A stretch of DNA of 64,000 bases from Lampris incognitus. Lineage: Eukaryota > Chordata > Actinopteri > Lampriformes > Lampridae. The notes below the pieces were generated by a model. The model saw only the letters and a list, made by a program, of their open reading frames with translations, was not told the DNA's origin and searched no databases. The DNA lies in the NCBI RefSeq assembly GCF_029633865.1, contig NC_079223.1, forward strand, positions 39,300,706-39,364,705. Reading direction: 5' to 3'. Every line of letters starts with the position of its first letter. Position 1 is the first letter of the stretch. The position numbers and the translations under genes are program-made. This document shows positions 1 to 13,800 of this stretch, piece after piece.

Positions 1-1866
1 GTTTAATCTATATGGCAGCCCATGTCAGTGTTGTATTACTGACATCTGTGCAGTGCGGTCTGCTGAGCGACTGCATGGTATAAAGATCCATATCACGGGC
101 TGCAAGTGTAGACCGCTACAAGCCTAATGTTTTTATTTTAACATGTTTGACTTTTTCACTCTGTGCCCCCCGGGAGAGGCCAAATGGATCTAATTTACCT
201 TAGTTCCCCGTAGCCATCCGCGCGCTACAGTAACAGGCAATAAGATTCAACGTTAGGCAACATAATGGGGAGATTTTTCATTTTTGTGAATTGAGGCTAA
301 TGACCCCAAATATCCATGACAGAATTTCAAATGAGCCTCCGCATAGTGGGAGGTGTAATCCTTCACACACGAAAACCCCTGCGACTATGTGAGCGATGAA
401 TTGTGGCTATGATAAAATATTAGTTGTGACACAATTGGTTATAGAAAGGATGCCGGAGTTAAAAATTCACAATATTCTGTTTCTCCATGACACCTTCAGG
501 CTAATTTTAGTGATGTATTTCAAGCTAGGCATCCGGGAGAGTTACACTGGAGTTAAAATCTGCTGCTACAACATCTGAAATAACAGAATGGACAGTTATG
601 CACAATAATGATAAAGCCTGTCTTTCTTTCCCATCTGTCTTTCCGTGTGCACAAATCACCCCCGGGCATTTCCCCCATCGAGTTCATTGCCGCCTTGTTT
701 CTTTTCCTTTGGTTTGCATGATTTCAAAGGCTCTGCGATGCAGCCCGCTGCTATCCGTCATCACTCCCAAGTGACGGGGCCGGCAGTTCAAGGATGTCCA
801 CCCTCACACCATTTGCATCACTTGCAGAACGTGAAACCGGGGCCATAAACACAGTTGAGCAAAAAAAAAAAAAACTGGCTTTCTTTTATGGTATTTTGTT
901 AATCTCATTTGACCAAGCTGTCTTCGTCGAGTAAATTCACAAATGCAAAAGGGTTCATCTCATATAACACTTGGCTTCTCCCTGTGGGACACATTCCTGC
1001 TCTAACAAAATAGTGTCCAGCTTGCCTCTTCTCTCGCTCTCTTTTTTTTTTTGAGACCACCCAGAGCAAGTACCGCTCCAAAACAAATATGACCTCCGTG
1101 CTATCTGTGCAGATATCCTTTAGTTAGAGCTGCTTCTTTATCTTTGTTTATCGCAACTTTCTAGACCCCGGATGAACATTTCCATTTAGCGTTTCACAAA
1201 AAGACACACAAACAAACAAAAACGGTTTGATCTCCAACAGGATCCATTTGTTGACCCTTAGAGGAAGTGTGTAAGACGACCACGTTGTTCGGCGCATGCT
1301 GGAAGATAGGAAGGTGAACCATGTTGGCGCTCAATGTAAACAATACGCACATATTGTGGATACGATACAATATGTGGTTTTCAAACCACATGTGAGACAC
1401 ACAAATGCAACGAGAGACACGTTGTGTCCCGTGAGGCGCTTGATACCCATGTCTGCCAGGAAACGCAGGCACACATTGATGTTGTTTAATTGCAGTGAGA
1501 TCACACACACACACACACATGCGCGCGCACACACACACACACACACACACATCTTCTACTAAGAACTGCTAACGAATGTTTTCTGCAGCTATGGATAATA
1601 TGTGAGTGGGTGGAAAACACATTAGAGTGATTACCTGCAAGACACAGGAAAACAATGAGAGCCTAAAACTACTCTCCATTGTCTGAGACACGTGTCCACC
1701 TGTTTATCATCCACAAAGAGCAGGTGGGGATATGATGCATTGTCCTTGCGGTCATTTATACCCTGTAATAATAACTTTGATTGTCCCTGATTTGAGGCAA
1801 CAGGCATAAATCGCGACAAGGGCTATGGTTAAACTACCAAGTCATTCTCACGTGACGTTAACGTAC
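1..1866. other. Left-edge sequence, probable hgsnat intron 15
   Basis: I found no exon here that continues hgsnat and no other gene. The stretch is non-coding, with a CA microsatellite at 1502-1550. The missing hgsnat C-terminal exons are presumed to be further left, outside the window. Confidence 0.5.
1502..1550. repeat. (CA)n microsatellite
   Basis: CA repeat with a short GCGCGC interruption. Open frames over it are low complexity. Confidence 0.9.
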
Positions 1867-4800
1867 CAGGATGATGGCCCAGACCAGGAATCGGGAAAGG
1901 ATGCGGGCGTTCTCTCCCTTGTAGAAAATGATTATTTTGCCCGCCTGTGGAAAAGAGGACAAGGTGCACATAAGCACAGAGGTGGCTGCCGCTGATTCAA
2001 TCACACATTTTGATAAGGAACCCCAGAAAAAAACACACCAGGCTCGTCAACTTGTTTGCCCTTGGTAACTAAATAGGTTTGGGACGCGGGTGTCAGCGCC
2101 GTGTCCCTGACGTTGGCGGTCACACTGCTCCTATCCTGTTGAGCCAGATGCGTGGTGTATGTCATCTGCACTCTCTGATTAATTTGGCGATGATAAATAA
2201 GTCTCAGCTGAGGACATTAGCATGGGCACACACAGGCGAGGGCAGCAGACACCTGGTGTGGCGTCTGAGACCCGTTGATTGAGGGGCTCAGTGTTTACCG
2301 CCCATTGGGAATTGAGCAATGCAGCTCGTTTTGCAGGGCAGCTTCCCACCACAAAAAAAAAGAAGAAAAAAAAGAAAATGGTTATGTGTGACACTGTCAC
2401 CGTCAGTGTGTGTGTGTGTGAGCTGCCTCATGACCTCTGGCCTAAATGCCCAAACCTCTCTCCTCCCGACAATGTTCTGTGTCAATAAATGAAGGCAGCT
2501 GTGTACTCACAACACAGCGGGAAGCATCCCGTGGACAACTGCCATCTATATACTGACTCAGAACAGCAGTCTCATAATCCATGGGAAGACTTCATTGACA
2601 AATGAGAGCCATGTGTGACGATCATGGATAAGTAGACTCGCTAGCCCTTGGCCAACGGGTCGGACCCTTTAGTAGACTTGTTAACGCAGTCGCCCGTGGT
2701 GCGGGAGACACGGGTTTGCGTCCCAGCTGTGGCGGATCCCGGCTGCCCCCCGAACTCATTACACATGCGACTGTGAAGAGACTCCACTAAGTTTGCATGA
2801 AGGATAACGCTAAAAAGATTGCTTGAAAAACGGTACCGCTTCATCATAACTCATGCTTTATAAAGGGTTTGTAAGTGTTTCTAATACTTAATAATGGTTA
2901 ATAACCTATTTATTAATGTGTTGTAAATCATTACTAAGATGTTATGACACATCAATAAAAATGACTTTTCGGTTACCAGATAGAGCCCATATTTTACCGA
3001 CGCGAGAGTCTCCGCAGACATTTTCTTGGAAACCATGTGACCAGCAAGGACTGCTGACTCACGCATGATATGATATCCCTGTGTTGGTGTTGTTCCCACA
3101 TCATCATAATTAATGTTGCTCGGGGGGTTGTCCATGTAGCGTGGCAGTCTATTCCGTTGCCTACCAACACGGGGATCGCCGGTTCTAATCCCCGCGTTAC
3201 CTCCGGCTTGGTTGGGCGTCCCTAGACACAATTCACCATGTTTGCGGGTGGGAAGCCGGATGTGGGTGTATGTGTCCTGGTCGTTACACTAGCACCTCCT
3301 CTGGTCAGTCGGGGTGCCTGTTCATGGGGAGGGGATACTGAGGGGAATAGCATGATCCTCCCACGCGCTACGTCCCCCTGGTGAAACTCCTCACTGTCAG
3401 GTGAAAAGAAGCAGCTGGCGACTCCACATGTATGGGAGGAGGCATGTGGTAGTCTGCCGCCCTCCCTGGATCGGCAGAGGGGGTGGAGCAGCGACTGGGA
3501 CGGCTCGGAGAGTGGAATAATTGGCCAAATACAATTGGGGAGAAAAAAGGGGGGGGGGTTAACGTTGCTCCAGGGCCATCATTGCAACTGACTGTATTGG
3601 TTGGCTAAAATAACCATAAATGACTCAAAGAGAAGAGCCGTTTAACATGCACTGCCGTAAGCCAGTTTATGGTAACTCCTGTGGGGGTCACTGTTGTAAT
3701 AATGTAAACTAACCTACGACACATCAGTACATCCGCCTTCCTTCAAAACATTCAGTTTTCAGATGTAAACATTGATGACAACATAATGAACAGGTTAACT
3801 TTTTTTTTTGTAATCACTTTCTTCTTTTTTGTATTTTTGGAACAAAAATACATGCCCCCCCCCCCCCCATGTCCTGCGCTCCCCAAAGTCCTTATAACAC
3901 AAAGGCATGGCCTGTAAAACATATCTACAAGTCAAGCCGCTCAGGAGTCCTGACTGTCCACCGCCACAAGGCTGGAGGCTCCAACTCAGGCCCCCTGCAA
4001 TGCCACAGGAGAGGAGGCAAGTGACAGTTCCTGATGACCTGGAGACGGAGCCTCTAACTTAGGCATCGTTAAGAAATTCTGAACGTCATCACTCCAGTCC
4101 GGCTGAAAGGTCTCTCCTGTCTTCAAAAGTCTTCTCCTGTTTCTTCATTAAGTGTGGCCAGTTTTGGTTCTCTCAGCATATGACCGTGGTGCCATCTATT
4201 CAAGGACCATCGCTTTTGTGCTCCATGCAGCAGGCTCCTCTATGCGTACTACATCGTGCCTCACCAGATATGGTAGAGGCTTGGATCCTTTGTCATAGCT
4301 GAGTTTTTGTTTGTGTTTTAGGATCCTTAAGTGAGCCCAGACCTCTGCCTCACAGTTGTTAGTGTCCAGCTTTGGAAGTCTAGCCACAGAATAGCCACTT
4401 TCGTGAGGTGAGGATCTGTAAGCTAAGAGGGCCAGGTATGGATCTGTATCACTCTTTGCACACTTCTTCAGGAGTCTTTTTATGATCTGGACCCCCTTTT
4501 CAGCCTTCCCATTTGCTTGTGGGTACAGCAGACTGGAAGTTGTGTGGCTAAACCCATAATGTTTTGCAAACTGCTTAAATTCATGACAAGAGAACTGTGA
4601 GGTGTTGTCAGTAACCACCTCTTGAGGAATGCCGTGTCTAGCAAAAATTGACTTCAGATGAACTATGACACTTTGTGCTGAAGTCGTTGACAGTAGAGCT
4701 ATTTCTGGGTAATTTGAAAGGTAGTCAATGGCTAATAAATATTCCTTTTCATTGCAGTAGAAGAGATCAGCTCCAACCTTCTCCCATGGTTTTGAGGGGA

Positions 4801-7800
4801 TCTCAGACAGAATCATTGGCTCTTTGGTTTGCTTGTAATGAAACTGAGGGCATGTGGCACAGTTGCCAACCATTGTGTCTATGTCTTCATTCATGTTTGG
4901 CCAATAGGTAGCCTCTCTTGCCCTGCGTTTACACTTCTCTGCCCCTAGATGCCCCTTGTGCACCCTGGTCAGCATCTCTTTACGCATTGAGGCAGGAATC
5001 ACAAACCTATTGCCTTTGAGCATCACACCATCCACCAGTGAGAGCTCAGACCTGAGTGGGTGATACCGCTTGCACGAGCCCCTCTGCTAGCCATGATCCA
5101 TGTTTTCCATTATACTTTGGAGAGAATTGGGTCTTTGGAAGTCTCCTCTGCTATTTTTCCGAGCTGCAGATCAGAGGCAGGGAGTGTGTCCTTCACCATG
5201 TGAACATGCAGAGCAACATCCAACTCAGTGCTGCTACAGCACACCTGAGACAAGACTAGAGTGGCACGAGAGAGCGCATCAGCAATCAACAAACAAGGCC
5301 CTGGCACATAGGTAAGGACAGTGTCATACCTTTGTAGTGTCGTCATCAATTGCTGGAGTCGAGGGGACATGTCATTCAAACTTTTTCGGGCTATGGCTTT
5401 CAAAGGCTTAGGGTCTGTCTCAAGAATTACTTTAGCAAGTCCATATATGTAGCCATGAAATGTCTCACAGCCAAAAACCAGCCTAAGGCACTCTTTTTCA
5501 TTGTTTTAGAGTGTAATACATAGGCAACCGGCTTCCAGGAACCATCATGCTGTTGCAACAATACGGCACCAATGCTGTCTGTCAATGCATCAGTTGACAC
5601 TTTAGTTGGCCTGTCAGCTTGAAAAAATGTCAGCACATAATACTGAACTAAAACACCTTTAATGTACCCCCATTCTGCGTTATGGGCAGCTGTCCACTCA
5701 CAGTCTTGGCCTGAAGGAGCTTTTGCAAGTATGCTGTTCTGCCCGCTAAGTAAGGGATAAACTTCCCGAAATAGTTTACCATTCCAAGTCCCCGCTGAAG
5801 GCCTTCATAGACTCGGACCCCCTCCAAGCCCTCGATGATGCGTTCCATTCCCTTATGGAACAATTCTGGAACTGAACTAATCCCAAAGGGTAGTCTCTGG
5901 AAGGAGTATCTCCCAAAAGGAATATTGAATGTACAAAGTTTTGCACTTGGCTCAGCCAGTTTCACTTGCCAGAACCCATTTGATGCATCTAGTTTAGAGA
6001 AGTAATGAGCACCGGCCATTTCACTGGCTATTTCTTCGCGTTTTGGAATTTGGAAATGTTCCCATCTGATGCAGGCATTGAGGTCTTTTGGGTCCATGCA
6101 TATACGCAGCTCACCACTCTTTTTTCTTATGCACACCATTGAATTGACCCAATCAGTTGGCTCATTGGTTTTCTTTATCACCCCCAAAGTGACCTTTCTT
6201 TCCAACTCCTTTTTTTGGCTTTCACATAGGGGAACAGGAACCTGTCTTGGGGCATGAACCACAGGTCATGCATTATCAGTGAGTGTAATTGAGTGAACAC
6301 ATGGCAAGGTACCAAATCCAGTAATGACATCGTCATATTGGCTAAAAATCTCCTCAGAAATATAGCTTGGGTCCGTTAGAGCATACACATGCTTAATCAG
6401 GCCCAGGTCCTCTCATGCTTTGTCTCCTAGCAATGAATCATGATCCTCTGGAACAATAACAAATGGGAGTGATTTGCCTTTGTCTTTCACCTTGACAGTC
6501 AGTTTGCAGGTGCCATGTGTTTGAACCGCCCGTCCATCGTATGCTTTCAAAGCAATTTCAGTCTTTGCTACAGTGGGTATCCAGCCCAAACTATTAAAAG
6601 TCCACAATGTTAATCAAATTGGCTTTGGTACCCATGTCGTTTTAACAACAGAGGAGCACCATTTACTTCCAAAGATGCCACCCAGTTATCACCTATCAAT
6701 GCATTAACTGTAGGTGTATTCAACTCAGTTGTCACTGTGCCAACAAAAAACTCAGAACAATCAGCTTCTTCCACAACTTTAATGATGCGTCTCACCGTCT
6801 TTCCTTTTGCAAGAAACATCCCTGCAAAATGACTTTTCCCACTGCATGTCAGACATATTTTACCATAAGCTGGACACTGTCGAGCCTGATGATGTGTGCC
6901 ACGTGTACTGCAATCAAAGAGCTTTTCACTGCGCTCCGCTGAAAATCTGTTCTCGGGATGCTCTCTTGTGTATTTATTAATCACATCGACAGAGGCACTT
7001 TCCATATCCAAGGACGATTGAAGAGTGTTTGTGCTGAATGTTTTCATGTGAAACCGGGCTAATTCACTTGCCTGACATATCCGAATTGCACCATCCAAAG
7101 TGGGCTCAACCTCCTCAACAAGCGCTCTCTGATTTTTTGGTCCAACAACAACTTGATATCATAGACGACGTCAGATAAGCAAAATTGCACGTTTGCGCTT
7201 TCCATTTTAAACCCGTTAGGAACACGTCGAACTTCTCCCCTTGCTGCTGCCGCACACGGCAACGGAGCACATAGCGTCCATAAGTCTCGTTCTTTGTTGG
7301 CGAACAATGGGCATCAAAATGCCGCAACACTACATCAAAACTGTTGCCGTCGTCCTCTGAAGCAGATATGAACGTATCGTACACATCGATGGCTTGTGGA
7401 CCCGCTGTCGTAAGTAAAAGAGCAATCTTACGTTCATCGGCCTTGTCATGGGCGCCAATGGCGGACAAGTATAGCATGAATCGCTGTCTAAACGCGCTCC
7501 AATTCACATCGACCTTCCCTTCCAACTGTAACCCTTCAGGTGGTTTTAAACAAGCCGTTGTTGTTATTGCCGTCGCCAAGACAGTTTACTCCTGGTACCA
7601 TGTATCGGTTGGCTAAAATAACCATAAATGACTCACCCAGAAGAGCCGTTTAGCATGCTTTATTCGTGCTCTGCTAGGCACTGCCGTAAATCAGTTTATG
7701 GTAACGCCTGTGGGTCACTGTCGTAATAATGTAAACTAACCTACGACTCGTCAGTACACTGACCAATCACAATGTTGCGATGTCGTGCCTTTGCTGCACA

Positions 7801-10800
7801 GGGGGGGGGGGGGACGGAAAAATACTAAAGCTAACCTAACAAGACCTCAACCTCAACCTAACCCTAACCTTAACTTAACACGTACCTTACTTTACCCAAC
7901 TTTAACCGATAGTTAACCTTAGCCTAACCGATAGTTAACCCATGCTAACCCACAACCTTATCCCACGACTGTCTTTTTCTCCCGAGTCACAAAGGCACGA
8001 CAGCGCAACATCGTGATTGGTCCGTTGCAATAATGGTCCTGGAGCAACATTCATTATGATGTCGTATGAACACCAACGCAGCGATATCAGATACACCGCT
8101 GACTCACATTCTCAGCGAGCGGCATACAAACAACACGACTTGAAAATGTCGTGCAGTGCATATGCAAAAGTTGAATTTTGCACAGCAGCACTGGCAACTG
8201 CAGTTAAAGTTTAGGGTTAAGGTTAGGTTGTAGTTAACTTTGGTGTTAAGGTTAGGTTGTGGTTAACTTTAGGGTTAAGGTTAACTTTGGTGTTAAGGTT
8301 AGGTTGCGGTTAGTGAAGCTGCCATACAATGGTCAGGCTATCTTTGTCTAATCACGCGGTGATGCCTATGGAGACTCTCCCCAACTGGGTTCAGAACGTG
8401 GCAACCCCAAAAAGTCATTTTAGTGATGCGTTATAACTTCTTAGTATTGATTTATAATGCATTAATAGATTAGTTATTAACAATTAAACCACTTAACCAC
8501 ACAACACTTTATAAAGTACTACAAAAAAATCTATTGCAAAGGCAGTACGTGTGACACATTCTTATAATCCTGTGCAATAAATGAAATCAAACTAGAGAAT
8601 TACATGCATTGGCTTACCTGCATCCCTATGAATCCCATGACAATGGAGTTGATTGTACCCAGAAGCCCCTCTGGGTCGAAGGGCTGTGTTGTATGATACA
8701 TTTCCTGGAAGATGAAAAGGAAAAGCTAGATTGTTTGTGGTTTTTTGATTCATAAAATGGATAATGGTGCATGAAAATAACTTTACCCTGCATGTGGGAT
8801 ATCTGTACATGTTGTCACCAAACATCCACCTGTCAATGTATCCCGCTGCGCCCCCAGTGCAGTTAGGATATAGACCATTATCACCAATTCCACCAGCCCC
8901 CAAATAACCTCTAGGAGGAAACAAACATATTATATATCTAACGTCAGCATATAAATTCATAACCCTTGATGGTAACAAAATAAGTAGAAGCAAAAACAAG
9001 AACAGCTGGAGGCATTGGGCCCATTTGAAGTAATTTGGTTTAAACTCTGTATTCTTTACAGCAGAGCCAGTGCCATACAGGCCCAGGCACAGACAGAGAG
9101 AGAGGACAGAAAACCACTAAAAACAGCAATGAGAGGGATCGAGACATGGAGCGAGGAAGATGGATCCTCTGCCTTGGTTTCTCTTATTGCACATGACAGA
9201 CTGAGATTGGCTAATTATGCTCTGTGAAGCATCTGCCACAGACCCATAAATCACTGTAGCTCATAACACCAGCAACACTGGGTGCACACACTAATACCAC
9301 CGCAGACACAGCTCCACCACATTGGCCCAAATAGGAGTTCACCACAGCATGGAGAAATTGATCAAATTTATATTTTTACCATATTGGCGAGAGATTATAA
9401 ATGAGCAGCAACAATACAGTCATATAGTACATTGGGTTTGACCAATCCTATGATGAAGCAAAGCAAGCAATGATTTACGTTGGGACAGAATACACTCACG
9501 TGGGGCAGTTGGGTACAGGCATGAGAAAGGTGATACACAGCCATATTGTCTCCAACACAGCAATAAACAGCCACTCTGGCCAATAAAGGACCACATCCTG
9601 GACCGGGCTCCACCGGAGAGGCTAAATTCATACAGAATCCATGTTAGCTTAAGAGTGTCCTGCATTCGGGAGTCAGCCTTCTCAGCGGTCTAAAGGTGGC
9701 TTTGTGGGATGTGATTACTGATGAGAAGTTAACTTGACAGTGCTGCTCACCCTTCTCAGTGGGATTTCTCTCTGGCCCCAGACAGTCTGCATCAGAGACA
9801 GCACAAAGTAGGTGAAACCCAGCCGCTGCAGAACACCGGGGATCCTCAGCCAGGACCAGGACACTAACACAGACAACAACACACACACGCAGACAACACA
9901 GGTCAAGACACACGCTTGTGGTAGACGCAAGATACACTTAATTTCACCAACATGGGCAACGGCTGCCTGGCTGTGTCTGCTGCAACGACTGTAATGATAA
10001 ATCATTCAATGTACTTGCATGTAATCCTGATGAGAAAATGATGCGCAGGTATGATTTAATAGTATAAAGCTATCCCTGCTGACTTGAGCAAATTATAGCA
10101 CAGGAAATTGATAGAAAACTGGCCATTGGAACATCTGCACCACCATGCAGGAAAGACGTCTGCTCTCTGAATGACAGACAGCGCTACAGGAGGTCATGGG
10201 AGGAAATGATGCTACTCTTACAGATTCGGAGGTGTGTGTCGTTGAGGAGGTGGGAAGATCATGAGAGATTCCCAGTAATCTCTCCCCGGTCTCGGCAATT
10301 TGGGCTGGTGGAGGGGGGATAGAAATGGCCTTGGGCTGAGATTGATAGCCATCTACACATTAGTTAATTGAAAACCTCTTTGCCGCACAAAGTGCTGTAA
10401 AAACAATGTAATCCTAATCATTGATCTTGGCAAATCAAATAAGAGGCGGAAATCTTTTTTCTCACAGGAGAAGACAGAAGAGGAAGCTCTTCAAGTGACT
10501 AATGCCACATTTGTTCAGGCGGCAGGTTATATACACCTCCTTGATGGCTCCCTTCGTTTGTCACTCACCAACTCAGTTCAAAGTTCAATCAGATGTCTGC
10601 CGTCCAAAATTTATTTTTTCCCCCAATGCAAACTGCTGGAAACTTTGACAAGCGCATAGTTTCCCATTTTGATTTTAAGTGCTGCACTTCTGAGATTTCT
10701 GATAAATATCTGGGAAGGGATTTTAAAAAGCTCTTTATGTGAAATCGAGAATCTTTTGCAAACATTCACTATCGTTTAAAAAGTGAAATCTTTGGCGCGT

Positions 10801-13800
10801 GCTTCCCTGCCCTGAGCTTTTGGGGGATGGAATGGGAGAAAATGATTCCAAAGAGAAGATGAAACATAACTGAATAAACCCATCATGAAGAAAAGCAACA
10901 AAAAAAGAGCCAAAATAAGGCGAGAGTGGGGTGGGGATGAGGGTGGGTGGATAAAGTAGGAACACTCACAAATAGCCATATAATATGAAATAATGATCTC
11001 TTGTTGTATCCCTGCAACCCTGAATTGGATTAAGCTAGTATAGACAATGGATGGTTGGTTGGATGGATGGATGGATGAATGGATAGATGGTTTGATGGAT
11101 GAATGGGGGAGGTATATAATTGATGGATGACTGGATGGAGTTCAGTTATGTAAAAAAGAGATACCATCACCTGTACTTAAGGGAAGGTATGTTATAGTTG
11201 AGGAGTACGGCCAGTATAGCCTGATCTGGCCGTCTCACTGATATCAGTCTATTTGAAATGACTCAAGGTTAATGTCAAAGGTTAACACCATTTTATGGAA
11301 TATGCCTGACATTGGGGAGGGTTAGCATATTGAGCTGTAATCATGCAATTTAATTTTCTTATTAGATCAAACCCTGGGACTGAACTGCCAAGGGCGTCCT
11401 ACGAGACGTAGGGCAAACCTGCGGTGTATTGTAAATGTCTTTGCAATATTATGAGCAGCACTGACAGCAGCGTCTACTGCAGCAGGGCCTTCGGCGTGTA
11501 ACTCTATCTATTTGTAATTGTCCATTACTGCAGGGATTGTTTCTACTCAAACTGCCTCTGTTAAATATCCCCTCGTGCTGAATTTTGAGACTGTACACAC
11601 AATATCAACATTTTAGTTAACCCAGTTACGAACACATCTACCCAGGCAAGTCCATTATCACTGGGGCTCGCTAATGTGTGAAGGTTGCCTGATGTATCCC
11701 CCAGGTGGCGAGTCAGATTGCAGGGATTTTCTGATGGCTTTCTTCCGCCACATCCCTGCCAGCTGTAACTTTCACTAAAAGGTTTAACTCCGTCTTTTCT
11801 GTGAGGCTGAATGTTTAGCAAACTAACAAAATGCAGGTGTGTCAGGTAGTACATTCGAGCTGAAATACACCACAACTGCAGGATTATTGATATTCTTAAA
11901 TGACTTTCCTCATAATAGAGGCCAACAGGGTCTAACATTCCTTAATGTATTTCTTTCTAGCAGAAAATGCTGCTACCTTAAACCAACCCTCATTTTAAGG
12001 TGCATTTACTGGATTTTTCAGGCCCATTAAGAATAGCCCTCTTTGCGCCTTTCAGAAAATGGCGTACATGTGGTAAAGGGATGCATAATTAAAAATGTAA
12101 AGCTTATACTCATGGTGTGAACCATACGGTGGCTTTTGGGAGCACTCGTGGTGCAAACATGCATGTACACTTGCTCTAAATCAGCAGATCTGTGCGGCAT
12201 ATGTGACACAACATGGCCACATAGACTAGAGCACAATAATTTACTGCCACATAAGAAATGGATAGGATAGATACAAAGGCCACACAGATATAAGGAAATC
12301 CTTCTCTTATGGTCAGTTTGCTGTTCCGCCACCACATTTAGATGGTGATAGTAGAAATAGCTCAGCCAGATTTTCATACCCCCCCCCCCCCACTAAAGTC
12401 GTGCGCTTTCAATTAAAGAATGCACGTTTAACATAATTTCTGCTATAGAAGAAAATATAGAGGGGCGTCCAGGCAGCGTAGCAGTCTATTCCTTTGCCTA
12501 CCAACACGGGGATCTCCGGTTCGAATCCCCATGTTACCTCCGGTTTGGTTGGGCATCCCTACAGACACGTGGGCCGTGTCTGCGGGTGGGAAGCTGGATA
12601 TGGGTATGTGTCCTGGTTGCTGCACTAGCACCTCCTCTGGTCTGTCAGGGTGCCTGTTTTGGGGGGGGGGGGTAGCGTGATCCTCCCACGCGCTACGCCC
12701 CCCTGGTGAAACTCCTCACTGTCAGGTGAAAAGAAGCGGCTGGCAACTCCACATGTATTGGAGGGAGCATGTGGTATTCTGCAGCCCTCCCTGGATCGGC
12801 AGAGGGGGTGGGGCAGCAAACGGGATGGATTGGAAGAGTGGTGTAATGGGACGGGTACAATTAGAAAAAGAGGGGAAAATCACCCCAAAAATAAAATAAA
12901 TAAAAATGCATGTTTAACATAACATGCTATAGAAGACAATATAGAAATGCACATAGCAAAAACATTTTAGAGACCTCCCACCAAACATTTCCCAAATCAT
13001 GATTTCAGGGGAGCTCCTGTCTTTCCATGAGGAGCCAAGCTTCCTCTGAGTCCCACCATAGTTCACACCCTGCATATACAGATATTCCCAATGTATATGA
13101 TAAAAATTTTTTTTTTTAAATCAAGTGTGGAATTTATCTGAGAAGTAGTATTCCTACAAGGGCCATCTCTTGGAGAGTAGTTGATGAAACAGAATCCGAG
13201 CATGATGAGGACCACTGTTCTCCAGGTGAGTTTCCTCAACAGCTGTACACGGCCAACCCCTCTCTTCTGCATGGACCTGAACGCCAACGCCACTGACGTC
13301 CCAATTATGAACACAAACCTTGAAAGGAAACAACAACGTTACTGCTAGTGAAATACAGTTACATATACACAGCATGTGTCATACCTCCAATTTACTTAAT
13401 GGGACTCAAATGTGTTTGTGGCACTTTCAACATCTTACTCAAAGTCCACTACTTTTAGCACACCTACCAAGGCATGACCAGATCTGCAACAGTAAGACCT
13501 GTAACAAATCCAGAGACATAAATTTAGAGTATTAATAACAACTAGGGAGACAGACAAATAGACGGCCTGCGTAGTTGGAAACTTAATAGCATTATACAGT
13601 TAATCACAGCTCTTGCTCTCATCTTTGCGAGATAATGAAAATAGGCAATGAAGGAGATTAATGATGATCTATGCATAGGTCAATATTAATCCATGCATAA
13701 GGTCTTGAGATGGTAGTCATGGTAATTTTTAAGCAATATTTTTATTGGGGTTTTTCAACTAGAGCAAACACTACATAGTAATAAAATGGTCAGTCTTGGC

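Larger units (their letters stand above)
3593..7758 (-). mobile_element. Ty3/gypsy LTR retrotransposon fossil
   Basis: Short LTRs starting TGTA and ending TACA lie at 3593-3731 and 7601-7758. They differ at about ten aligned positions by eye, so the insertion is not recent. The target duplication is CTGAC (3588-3592 and 7759-7763). Internal parts on the minus strand, in order: gag-like (about 7580-7115), a zinc-knuckle and protease region (about 7100-6410), reverse transcriptase (about 6260-5650), RNase H (about 5640-5110) and integrase (about 5035-4196). RT before RNase H before integrase is the Ty3/gypsy order. The coding region is broken, with roughly half a dozen breaks. It is inserted into the foldback element in hgsnat intron 14. 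Confidence 0.9.
2856..8516. mobile_element. Foldback DNA element with long inverted arms, interrupted by a SINE and a Ty3/gypsy insertion
   Basis: The left arm (2856-3121, then 3571-3592 and 7759-7795) matches the reverse complement of the right arm (about 7985-8516). Both outer ends carry CTTTATAAAG (2856-2865 and 8507-8516). Inner matching pieces include GTTGCTCCAGG, ATTGCAAC, GACCAATCAC and TGTCGTGCCTTTG. The centre (7835-7960) is degenerate CCTAA-type repeat. The right arm also holds a TTAGG-type tract (8212-8320) that the left arm lacks. No transposase frame is visible, so this is a non-autonomous element. It lies in hgsnat intron 14. The arms are diverged, so it is old. Confidence 0.7.

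Noticed and set aside
1194-1562. Cys-Val and Thr-His repeat frames
   Set aside because: They arise from the CA microsatellite, with no family similarity.
12480-12545. Possible functional tRNA gene (A and B box-like sequence)
   Set aside because: The tRNA-like head is part of a dispersed SINE, and cloverleaf pairing is not convincing. The same holds for the other SINE heads.
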